Source: Lineus longissimus
Lineage: Eukaryota > Nemertea > Pilidiophora > Heteronemertea > Lineidae
Direction: 5' to 3'
Length of the DNA stretch: 64,000 bases
Assembly: GCF_910592395.1 (NCBI RefSeq)
Contig: NC_088310.1
Coordinates: 317,501-381,500, forward strand
Positions within the stretch are counted from its first letter, which is position 1, and each line of letters starts with the position of its first letter. The translations under genes and the position numbers were made by a program. Below are positions 11,725-21,384 of the stretch, one piece after another. The notes below the pieces were generated by a model. The model was not told the origin of the DNA. It saw only the letters and a program-made list of their open reading frames with translations, and did not search any database.

Positions 11725-14700
11725 TCAAACAAACTGTAATCTATAAGTCACTATCTCCATCGGATGAAGATGCACATGTTCATTAGGATCCCTAGCACGT
11801 TTCTCATACATGAGAGATAAGGTCACTTCCTTCATTGAGGTAATCTTCATACTTTCAAACATGCCATTCAAAGACACGTCCCCTCCAGTCATGGGACAAT
11901 TAATGTCAGACGTCTCGAAGTAACACTGGAACCCTCTTCTGTGGAGTATTAACACAACGTCGAGGTGATCATTCACTTTATCTACGAGAGTCTTCAGGTT
12001 GACAATGTCCACATCGCAAGGCAATGGCGACCGTAGAGGGAAGAATGTTTGCAGTAGAGCAAGTGGTTCGTGAACTATGAAATTAGTAACAGGTCGTAAT
12101 AGGTAGTCTGTGAGTGTTGTACCAAGTAAAGAAGGATAGGACAGGACTTTAGCATCCTCATCATCGTCATTGTCGTAAATTCGTTTATTTTGCTCCAGGA
12201 GTAAAAGAAAGGTCGTGCGAGTTTTCCTGTTGTCGACTACACCTTCTTCTAATCCTCTGTAGTCGTCTGAGAACAGCTTCCTATCAAGCATGACATCCAA
12301 CAAGCCCTGCTTCAGCGAGGCGACCCCGTGAGGCTGCCCTGCCAACACTGACAGCCTCATCCAATCATCCTCGATATAACACATCGTAGCCATCGGGAAG
12401 AAGTTCCCAGCGATATTGAATGAATCTTTCCTCTTTCTAAGAATCATCTGATATCCATTCGAATCCGTAAACATCACGTCTTTATTCTTAACCGTGGTTT
12501 CAAATCTCATAAAAATCTCCTTGTTGTTTTTGGTTCCTGTCATGTCTAAGCAATTTTCTATCTCTAATGCTGCACCTTGTGTGTTATTGGTGTGGAAGAC
12601 TCGGACACTGTGCTCAAGAATGCCTTGCGCCATTCGCATTTCCGACAACAGCGCTCCCTCTACATGTACAACTGTATCCGGTTCCATGAAGAGGGAGGAA
12701 TGTTTCTGGGACGGGTAGAAAATGTATGCCCCACTTCCGGCAGAGTCGTATTGGAGAAATGAAGGTGATATTATCAAGGTCTTCTTCGCCCCTGAGTTCC
12801 TCAGAGTGGTCAACGCACCCTTTCCATCAAACGTTGCAACAAAGTGCGAATTCTTGATTTCGATCCGGTTCGGGTTTGGTGTGAGAGAAATGAAGAACTT
12901 CCCTGGTGAGATGGCGCATTCCTTGAGCGTTGGTTTGGTGCAGGAGAGTTTGGCTTTCTTCGTGTAGCGATTGTTGAGGATTGGCCTGATCGTGAAGGTC
13001 ACCATCCCAAGCGGTGGGAGAGTGGTGTAGAACAGGAGCTCGAACTTGTGATTGGAAACTGTGGTTCGATTCTCCCAGACAGGACTGATCTGGCTCATGA
13101 CTGGTTCCTCATTGATGTCGAATACTGTGACGTCAGTATTATTCACAACTAATCGGATCAGTTCATGGCGTATTTTAGGGACAGGGTTAAAAACGCAAAC
13201 CTTAGCCAAGCTATCTTGTGTATTAATGGGCGTTTTCAGTTGCAGAGGAGAATCGTCACTTCTACCATCATCAGGATACAAGTAATGTGCCGGTAGATCC
13301 AATGGAGCCACTTTACCCTTGCTGAAGAGATAAGCAGCGGCACTTGAACTGACCTTATGGCTCAAGCGTTTCGCCCGCCAAAGTCTCCTCTCATAGTCTT
13401 TCACAGTGTGAGGTTTGGATGTGCCAGTTATGGCGTCATGATGTTGAAAGGTGGCAAGATGCAGTCGCGCTTCGGAGAGGGATTTCAGATTCGCGTCCGC
13501 ATTATATGGTCTACCATACATAGATGTATAACCTACAGCTAATGAGTTCAGTATTTCAGCAGTCCTCAGGTTACCCTCCACCTCTCTGCCGAGCTGTTTC
13601 CAGAAGGGTCTGGTGGTGTAGAAGCCTGTCCAGTAGGACGAGCCCATATCTAAGTATGGAAAGAAATCCCCGTGGAGAACAGGAAATTTTCCTCTCAGTT
13701 GCTTATTCCTTTCTGTTTGTTTTATAGCGTTGAAGTAATCAGTTAGAGTGCCAAACTTGACCTCCATATTCCAGTCTTTCTGTTGGTTTATATGGTCCTT
13801 CAACATGGTATAATTGGCAATCTGTTCGTCCCACTCCAGCGCCGTGTCATAACGAAAGTCATCTCCCATGGCATGAAATACAGCATTATGTCGAAACACT
13901 TGGGCCTTTTGTCGGAAGGCACCAGCCAACATCTTAGCATATCCTGCAATGTTGTCTTTTCCAAGACTTGGCGGTTGATTGTCGCCATTTTTACCCGGCA
14001 CTTTGCGAAAATCGAACTTATTGCAAACGTAGGGTATCGGGCCGCAAGAATACTTAAAGTTGTAGAGGATGTATGGCATGATGTGACAAAATGTATCAGT
14101 GGAGTTGGTATGTAAATCCCATGGCTGTCTCCAATGCGTTTCCAAGTTTCTCTCCCTGCGAAGTCTTTGCTTAATGTGGTCGTGTATTCTCAAGATCACC
14201 ATGTCCTGCATACCTGCCCTGTTCAGGAGGTAAGGCATTGTGGCAGAATATCCAAAAGGATCCGGCGACCAACCCACTTTAGCTTTCACCCCAAGGTACT
14301 TCTCCACCCACTGATGCCCTTCCATCAACTGGTCAATGATGGCGTAGTAGTGGGTCACAGCCTCGTCAGGTGCCACCCAGCCACCATTTATGATCTCAAC
14401 CCGCCCAGAATGGACTAACGCCTTGAACTTCTCTTTTACCTCTTCTGTTATATCCTTCCACCAGATTGCGAGAAAGACAGTCTCGCCCCAGACGAACTTG
14501 ACATCTGGATACTGCGCCATCTTTATTACCAAGTTATCGAGGATGTTCTTGGTTAACTCTTTGTAGTATTCATCCACAGTCATCAGCCATCCAGGGTCAG
14601 TGTGGGAATGCGGCACAAGAAAAACTGTCACTTTCTCATTCCCTCCTTTGGTTTCAGGTTCAATCATAGACGCATCTTGCTTGTGAACCTTATCAAAAAG

Positions 14701-14913
14701 CACATGGGTGTCTATGCCTTTGGAAGGTATCACGTTATCGGCGAATCGACACTCTTGGATGTCACCTTTGACGGTTTTCCTCACCTGTTCTTGAAAGTCC
14801 CAGTTCCTTGGATGCACGTCGATTGAGTCCTTGAAGTCGACGAACACGAGCAGAATGATGGTCAGGAATACCATGGAGATGATGATTGACAGGACACGGA
14901 AAGGGAACTTCAT
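11725..14913 (-). CDS. Class II alpha-mannosidase, GH38 (Golgi mannosidase II-like), intronless
   Basis: One uninterrupted frame of 1062 codons, close to the length of animal Golgi mannosidase II (about 1100-1150 aa). It has a short cytosolic N-terminus and a hydrophobic anchor at residues about 7-25, as in type II Golgi enzymes. The GH38 catalytic domain follows. HSHTDPGW (residues 102-109) supplies zinc ligands, and WSPDPFGYS (215-223) has Asp218 at the nucleophile position. GDDFRY (350-355) and HHDAITGTS (491-499) complete the active site. It should trim alpha-linked mannose from N-glycans in the Golgi; lysosomal specificity is less likely because of the anchor. The family's genes usually have many introns, so the single exon suggests origin by retroposition, yet the frame is fully open and all catalytic motifs are kept. 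Confidence 0.93.
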   Translation of the reverse strand: MKFPFRVLSIIISMVFLTIILLVFVDFKDSIDVHPRNWDFQEQVRKTVKGDIQECRFADNVIPSKGIDTHVLFDKVHKQDASMIEPETKGGNEKVTVFLVPHSHTDPGWLMTVDEYYKELTKNILDNLVIKMAQYPDVKFVWGETVFLAIWWKDITEEVKEKFKALVHSGRVEIINGGWVAPDEAVTHYYAIIDQLMEGHQWVEKYLGVKAKVGWSPDPFGYSATMPYLLNRAGMQDMVILRIHDHIKQRLRRERNLETHWRQPWDLHTNSTDTFCHIMPYILYNFKYSCGPIPYVCNKFDFRKVPGKNGDNQPPSLGKDNIAGYAKMLAGAFRQKAQVFRHNAVFHAMGDDFRYDTALEWDEQIANYTMLKDHINQQKDWNMEVKFGTLTDYFNAIKQTERNKQLRGKFPVLHGDFFPYLDMGSSYWTGFYTTRPFWKQLGREVEGNLRTAEILNSLAVGYTSMYGRPYNADANLKSLSEARLHLATFQHHDAITGTSKPHTVKDYERRLWRAKRLSHKVSSSAAAYLFSKGKVAPLDLPAHYLYPDDGRSDDSPLQLKTPINTQDSLAKVCVFNPVPKIRHELIRLVVNNTDVTVFDINEEPVMSQISPVWENRTTVSNHKFELLFYTTLPPLGMVTFTIRPILNNRYTKKAKLSCTKPTLKECAISPGKFFISLTPNPNRIEIKNSHFVATFDGKGALTTLRNSGAKKTLIISPSFLQYDSAGSGAYIFYPSQKHSSLFMEPDTVVHVEGALLSEMRMAQGILEHSVRVFHTNNTQGAALEIENCLDMTGTKNNKEIFMRFETTVKNKDVMFTDSNGYQMILRKRKDSFNIAGNFFPMATMCYIEDDWMRLSVLAGQPHGVASLKQGLLDVMLDRKLFSDDYRGLEEGVVDNRKTRTTFLLLLEQNKRIYDNDDDEDAKVLSYPSLLGTTLTDYLLRPVTNFIVHEPLALLQTFFPLRSPLPCDVDIVNLKTLVDKVNDHLDVVLILHRRGFQCYFETSDINCPMTGGDVSLNGMFESMKITSMKEVTLSLMYEKRARDPNEHVHLHPMEIVTYRLQFV

Positions 14914-15659
14914 CTTTGAGTGTTCACAGCTTACTTTTCATCAAAACTGTCTACGCAGACTGAAGGACTGCAACCGTCTTTCGCATATATTATTGCATCA
15001 TGTTCCATTCAATGTCTCCTTACGCATCGAAGACCAATTCCTGATAGTGTACGTTTCCAGGCAGTCGAGATACCAGGGCTTGTTATGCTGATATCAATGA
15101 GACCGAACAGCATACGGTATGAGAAATCCTCAGCGAGACCTCTTGTGATGACCCAGCAGTATCCAGATCAAAACGAAATTCGTTCAGAACCATTCACACC
15201 GTTTAATGTCTTGAATGTCTTGTGAAATCACAGCTAATGGCCCTGCCATTGATTCTCTAGGGTTGTATCATCTCAACGCGATAGACTATCAGGGAATGTC
15301 GTCAGTAGTTCAGACCCAAAACCTGAAAGAAAGAAATGGAGAAGCTATGAAATGAAATGAAACACATTTCTGTGCATCAAGCTAGTCGTATACAGCGTTT
15401 GAGAATTTCAACTGAGGAACCACATCCTACATCCAGAAGATTCGCCATTTTATCGGTCTTCGGCCAGTCCAAATATGACGAGGAAGGGGGTTGTGAACGT
15501 ATCGGTCTGCGTAACGTACTTGACATCATCAGCAGGGCATCAGATGACGTACTTCCAGAGGTTGTTGAAAAAGGATTCGAACTAGCCTTCACAGCTGCGC
15601 CTATTGAGGAAGGGCCACTTCAGCAACTGGATGAGGAGGAGGAACCGGGCCTGGAGTTT
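14914..15659. other. 5' flank of the mannosidase gene
   Basis: No TATA box or convincing exon was recognised. Overlapping open frames near 15357-15752 on both strands resemble no family and run into the CCGA repeat. Confidence 0.35.
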
Positions 15660-15717
15660 GGTAACCGGAAAAACGCCGACCGACCGACCGACCGACCGAC
15701 CGACAGACCGACCGACC
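15660..15717 (+). repeat. CCGA tandem repeat with conserved head, copy 1
   Basis: The head ggtaaccggaaaaacgccga is followed by about ten CCGA-type tetramers. Two further copies lie in the opposite orientation at 16147-16180 and 16235-16276. Confidence 0.8.
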
Positions 15718-16146
15718 TTCCGACCTACCAACCCAAGGAGTTTCGTAGTTGAGTCGCAGGTCTCATAAGTCAATGTGATATATCCAATCCACGATAGCAG
15801 GTCACGTGAAATGAAATTGTAAACAAGCGCACGTGCGCTGGTCAAATGACAACAAAGTTGCAGTTCATGCATTGCATCGGTCGAGACACTCGAGTAGAAA
15901 AACTACAGTGCATAGATTAGGCCCAAATCATGTTTTTATATCCACCGACCATGTAGACAAAGCATATCTTTAGAGTATCGTTATCAGTTCCTTACCGCGT
16001 GGGCTCGTTTTCCCGGTATAATTGACTGGAGATGCTGCTGTCAGACACGTCGGACTCCATCACGTCCATTGCGCTGGGCACTACACAGATACATGTGCTA
16101 TAGAGAAGCGAAAGGGATACTGCATATGACGGTAGGTTGGCAGGTC

Positions 16147-16180
16147 AGTCGGTCGGTCGGTCGGCGTTTTTCCGGTTACC
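16147..16180 (-). repeat. CCGA tandem repeat with conserved head, copy 2
   Basis: Reverse-complement copy of the 15660 element: (GGTC)n followed by ggcgtttttccggttacc. Confidence 0.8.
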
Positions 16181-16234
16181 GGGCTATGAGGCGCGAATGG
16201 GATGCCGTAAGTGAGGTTGTCAGAGTCGGCGAGT

Positions 16235-16276
16235 AGGTCGGTCGGTCGGTCGGTCGGTCGGCGTTTTTCCGGTTAC
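16235..16276 (-). repeat. CCGA tandem repeat with conserved head, copy 3
   Basis: A second reverse-complement copy, in direct orientation to copy 2 and 55 bp after it, with the same head and a longer tetramer run. Confidence 0.8.
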
Positions 16277-16280
16277 CCTG

Positions 16281-19257
16281 GAGTTTATGAATGTTGGTGA
16301 TGATGAAATAGAAGTAGAATTGGAGTAAATGTGCCTTGTGTTGGGATGAACGTGGTCCCAATAGAAAACGTGCAATTGCTTACTAATCTGTGAGAACTGT
16401 ATAAACTAGAACATCCAGAATCATAATCGCTGCTTTTTCATTTTCTTGCATGAGTCATCATAGTCTACAGTGTTCATTGTTTTCTCGACATTATCCCGTC
16501 ATTGTGATGTCGCGTCACATGCGAATATGCATGGGCATGCCGCATGTAGCAGGACTCGACGCTACAATTACTTAGTGCGGCTCCTTCATCACGTCGCGAA
16601 AACAATGAAAAATCCCGGCGTGCAACGCTTATGAACCACCCTGTACAGTGCCACCCAAAGCGTTTCCGTCATGACGAAGCACCGCAAGGATCAATTACAT
16701 GCACGCATGGTTTGATCAGTCAGCTTCAACTGGCTATCGATTAAACTCATTAACTCCCCACCCGGTGTCAGCATAGGCCTATGACTACAAAAGGTCTTTG
16801 TCCTGCCCGATGCATTTTACTTTAGGACGCGGCTTCGCCACTATGAAGGTCTGTTACAAAAAAGATATTCAAACACAGTGGGATGAGGCATGCACATCAT
16901 ACATACAGTTATTGTAACAGCTGATTGTTTTATGACGAGGAGGCAATGACTGCAGTAACTAGAGATGTAGAGCACTACACATCCATGGGTCTATACATTA
17001 TGTCGAAGTTTTGAATTTGAAGTCTGGTTTTGAATCTCGACTTTCGAATCTCGAAATAAGCCTGCTGGGCTTTCGTACGAAGCTGTACTAGTATCGGGTT
17101 GCTTTGCGTGTCCTGTCGAGCTGTATACATGCTAAGCCTATAACTGCACGATATTCTTCCCACAGTAGACATATCGACGTGAAATTTGATGTCTAGTGGC
17201 CAGACTAGAAACGTGTTCTGCGGGCGGTAAAACGATACATAACGTTTACAGCCCATTCGAGATAAAACCATTCGTACAGCTCTATAATGCCTGTTGGAGC
17301 GGTTCGAATTATCAAGATCTTGTCTTATAATCCTCAGATAAGCAAATCAGTTGTGTGATCGTCCAGTCACGAACAATAAGGTACACCATTTCGCTGCGAT
17401 GCTTCAGTTCTGGAAACCTAGACAGTTCGCCTACAAATGTATTTTTCTAACAAATAGCTTTTTTAAATATAAAATTGACTGAAAAATAACGAGTTTATAA
17501 CTGTTTAGTTTAACCAGTGTTGGTCATATCACGCGCTGTCCGTCGTTTGATTTTACGCGCCCAATATCCGAGAGCTGGTACCCCACTGAAATGCTGACGG
17601 AAGTGGATGGAACAATCTTGAGAGGACCTGAATTGTTCGAATTTGGTTCTAAGGAGCCTGTAAACGTAAGGTAAGCTTCTATCTAGTGTAAATGACGTGC
17701 ATATCTTGACTATTTTCGTGACATGCACATCATTTGTAGACACGGCAACTTAATCACAACGAGAGTCCTCAAAAACAATCAACAAAGCAGTGATCGGATT
17801 GGGCAGCCCCTCTTCGTCAACAAGTTCAAACCTTCACCGTTTGCGCGAAAGGAAACTCGAGGAAATCCTTGGGTCGAATTATATCACTCAAGAACGAAAT
17901 GCATGGCACGGTGTATAATGTAACTTGCGATAACATGTTTATCCAAAGGGTATACATGATTGATGGGAGGTTACACGCATGTAGCTTTGGTTGGTAGTGG
18001 TGCTCAATCCAGTGAGGCGCTATGACCAAGCAACGAAACTGTATCCGGTAGATGTGTATACCAAGAGACACCCTTCATCCCTGACCCTTTGACTTTATCT
18101 CAATCTCAGGTTATCATATTTTATACAGAAGGTCCGCATTATAGAGCTGGGAAATGTCAAGAGAAATTTGAAACAGAAATATCGAATTCCTTCCTTTGAC
18201 TTGCGGAAGATAAATGTTCCAAACGATGCAGTTTCGTTCGCTCAGTGGTATATTCAAGCCATACCCGGTAATTGATATTGGATTTACATTTAAGATTCAT
18301 CTGGAAGTACAGCGGCTCATCCGTCTATTCTCTCAAAATAAGATGCCACGTAGAAGCCGTTTCACTCATCTTACCTTTATAATGCAATCCTGTTCTTACA
18401 GTCTCCCCATCCAAAGTCTGCAAGCCCTCGCAGTCCCTCACCGGATATTCTGGACTAACTTCAATCGATCGAGGGACTCTTCCGCGAGCTTTCCTCATTT
18501 GCCCCTCCTCCAGTAACGCAATCTGCCAATAACTTTTCACAGTTACTGGTCAACTGTCGCACGGAGCTATCGCCGCATTCTTCCCAGTTCAATATATCGA
18601 TTTATAAGGTAGTTTTATAACAGAACCCATAACTCTATTCATGACTCGATTCAGTTATAGAAACTGAACAAAATCCCTCGCACTTTACAAGTTAATGTTA
18701 TTAGTGGCTAATGTGTCCGAGGGACGCGTTTCATTTAACTTTATCAGCAGATTTGGTCCGTTCAGACACATAATGGAAAATGCTAATTAATGATATATTA
18801 AGGCAATTTTAAGATGCAGGCCAATGAGTCTTTATGGTAGTCGTCCTATAAAAGTCACTGTAACCTTGGAGATATGAGGCTGATAAATAATGACAATTGC
18901 CAAGGTGGGCAGGTACCAGTGCCACATTCAATGGGGCTATGGCAAACGCATTAGAACAGCCAAGACAATGCCATTCACAGTGGCTTATTGGCCATAAATC
19001 AACGAAAAAAATGTTGAAACCAATTGCCGAGTATGTCAACCACAACTATAAAGAAAGTCTCTCCATGGGTTGATAGTTAAACATCACTTGGAAGCATGAT
19101 ACACGTCGTTTGCCGGTCTCATGCGATGATTAATTATCGCAGGCCGCTGCAACGAAAATATCTCGTTTGTATGGCGCTTTAGATATGGTCTCATTGATCC
19201 TATTCGATTCTTCTGATACAGTACAATTCGACACCTACTAGCAAACAGAAAATTAAG
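16281..19257. other. Intergenic interval, nothing recognised
   Basis: About 3 kb read on both strands. Open frames are short and resemble no family. No RNA gene or strong repeat was seen. Confidence 0.4.
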
Positions 19258-19536
19258 ATAGAATTACAAGAATTCGTTGACGTGATGTCTCGCACTGCGG
19301 AGAGCAACAGTACAGAAGATGAGCGAAAAGAAGCATTCAGAATGTTTGCATGGTTTCATCAGCGCGGCCGAGTTACAGCACATGATGATCGCCCTCGGCG
19401 AGAAACTGACTGATAGGGATGTGGATGAGATGATAAGGGAGGCTGACACGGACGGTGATGAACAGATCAGTTGTTCCCGTAAGGCATGTCAGTCAAGTCG
19501 GGCAAGTGGACTTTAATGTTTATAAAGAGGGCTTTG
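19258..19536 (+). pseudogene. Calmodulin-like EF-hand pseudogene fragment
   Basis: Frame 1 reads [15 protein letters not shown], then ERKEAFRMF, matching the linker between calmodulin EF hands 2 and 3. The frame then shifts. The next frame reads [20 protein letters not shown] followed by [19 protein letters not shown], matching EF hands 3-4. The shift sits where about 10-11 bases of the third calcium loop (DKDGN) are missing. After DGDEQ the match breaks and may resume as [12 protein letters not shown]. The N-terminal half was not found. The frameshift, broken loop and missing ends indicate a decayed copy. Confidence 0.7.
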
Positions 19537-19789
19537 GAGGTATACTCAACAGAGCCGAAGCAACCGATCAGTTCATGCGTGCATCAATAGTCGAATTGTA
19601 TTCTATAAATACCAACATTGATTGATTGATTGATTCTTAACATTTTGAATTCCCATATAGCCGCCGTCAGTGACGGTTCGGTTCATATTATCACGTAGTA
19701 TTGGCAAACTAGGATTTCAACAGAAATATAAGGTGTTCCATTGGACACTTAACATGCAAATACTGTTCTTCTTTGGATTCTTTTGAGCA

Positions 19790-20290
19790 GCTTTAATAGC
19801 TCGCAACAGAGATGTGATGCAGTAAACTCGACTGTCCAAGTTGCTGTGACTGTCTTCTCTCTCTCACCATGTTGGCTAGGCCGTGTGACAACCACACCCG
19901 ATTTGGTATAGCTGCACCTGCCTCATCCCCTTTACTGTCTTGGGCCAGGCCGGTCGAATGTAGACAGGTCGAGACTGTATCATCTATCATCTATCTCAGA
20001 CTCACCGTTGGCAAGATGCCGGTCTGCAAGATCAGACAGTCGAACAGCCAGGCGCGTTCCGACTGATTGTGTCGTCGTTGGTTCCACACGGCGACGCAGC
20101 CACTTTAAATTCGGGTTTGTGGCTACCTGATCCATCCTGCCGTCCTGGCAGGAGACACAGGTGAGTAAAGAGAAAATGGTGGTGCACCAGGGTCAATACA
20201 GTCTGCATGGTTGGATATATCACATCGCTCTCGTTGAGTTGGCAAAACGTTGGTACATCCAGGTCCAATTTGGTCTTGTGTTGTTGACAA
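19790..20290 (-). repeat. Degenerate minisatellite flank
   Basis: Diverged, reverse-oriented relatives of the 68-bp minisatellite unit found at 53.7-55.2 kb (for example ttgctgtgactgtcttctct and ccaggccggtc). They lead directly into the homogeneous 59-bp array. Boundaries are approximate. Confidence 0.5.
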
Positions 20291-21304
20291 GAGTGTGGAA
20301 CAGCCAGGCCTGACTCGGTCCTGTCTCATCGCCCACACCAAGACGGCAAGAGAGTGGGACAGCCAGGCCTGACTCGGTCCTGTCTCATCGCCCACACCAA
20401 GACGGCAAGAGAGTGGAACAGCCAGGCCAGACTCGGTCCTGTCTCATCGCCCACACCAAGACGGCAAGAGAGTGGACCAGCCAGGCCTGACTCGGTCCTG
20501 TCTCATCGCCCACACCAAGACGGCAAGAGAGTGGGACAGCCAGGCCTGACTCGGTCCTGTCTCATCGCCCACACCAAGACGGCAAGAGAGTGGGACAGCC
20601 AGGCCTGACTCGGTCCTGTCTCATCGCCCACACCAAGACGGCAAGAGAGTGGGACAGCCAGGCCTGACTCGGTCCTGTCTCATCGCCCACACCAAGACGG
20701 CAAGAGAGTGGACCAGCCAGGCGTGACTCGGTCCTGTCTCATCGCCCACACCAAGACGGCAAGAGAGTGGGACAGCCAGGCCTGACTCGGTCCTGTCTCA
20801 TCGCCCACACCAAGACGGCAAGACAGTGGGACAGCCAGGCCTGACTCGGTCCTGTCTCATCGCCCACACCAAGACGGCAAGAGAGTGGGACAGCCAGGCC
20901 TGACTCGGTCCTGTCTCATCGCCCACACCAAGACGGCAAGAGAGTGGGACAGCCAGGCCTGACTCGGTCCTGTCTCATCGCCCACACCAAGACGGCAAGA
21001 GAGTGGGACAGCCAGGCCTGACTCGGTCCTGTCTCATCGCCCACACCAAGACGGCAAGAGAGTGGGACAGCCAGGCCTGACTCGGTCCTGTCTCATCGCC
21101 CACACCAAGACGGCAAGAGAGTGGGACAGCCAGGCCTGACTCGGTCCTGTCTCATCGCCCACACCAAGACGGCAAGAGAGTGGACCAGCCAGGCCTGACT
21201 CGGTCCTGTCTCATCGCCCACACCAAGACGGCAAGAGAGTGGGACAGCCAGGCCTGACTCGGTCCTGTCTCATCGCCCACACCAAGACGGCAAGAGAGTG
21301 GAAC
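20291..21304 (+). repeat. 59-bp minisatellite, about 17 copies
   Basis: Near-identical 59-bp units beginning gtgggacagccaggcctgac and ending accaagacggcaagaga. Variant units reading gtggaccag occur at 20472, 20708 and 21180, that is 4 and 8 units apart, hinting at block duplication. The array ends 80 bp from the acyl-CoA oxidase stop codon. Confidence 0.95.
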
Positions 21305-21348
21305 AAGTCATCACAGAATTCTAACAACTTAAATGCTAAATCAGACCG

Positions 21349-21354
21349 TTTATT
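21349..21354 (-). promoter_or_regulatory. Poly(A) signal of the acyl-CoA oxidase gene
   Basis: TTTATT on the + strand (AATAAA on the minus strand) lies about 31 bp past the stop at 21385-21387, so the 3' UTR is very short and the minisatellite begins just beyond it. Confidence 0.6.
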
Positions 21355-21384
21355 TGGACAGTTTGGAGTTTTAAACCCGGAAGG

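Noticed and set aside
15357-15752. 131-codon open frame on the + strand
   Set aside because: Its C-terminal part is the CCGA tetramer repeat (RPTDRPTD) and the rest has no recognised similarity.
20354-20608. 84-codon open frame on the + strand
   Set aside because: Product of the 59-bp minisatellite only.
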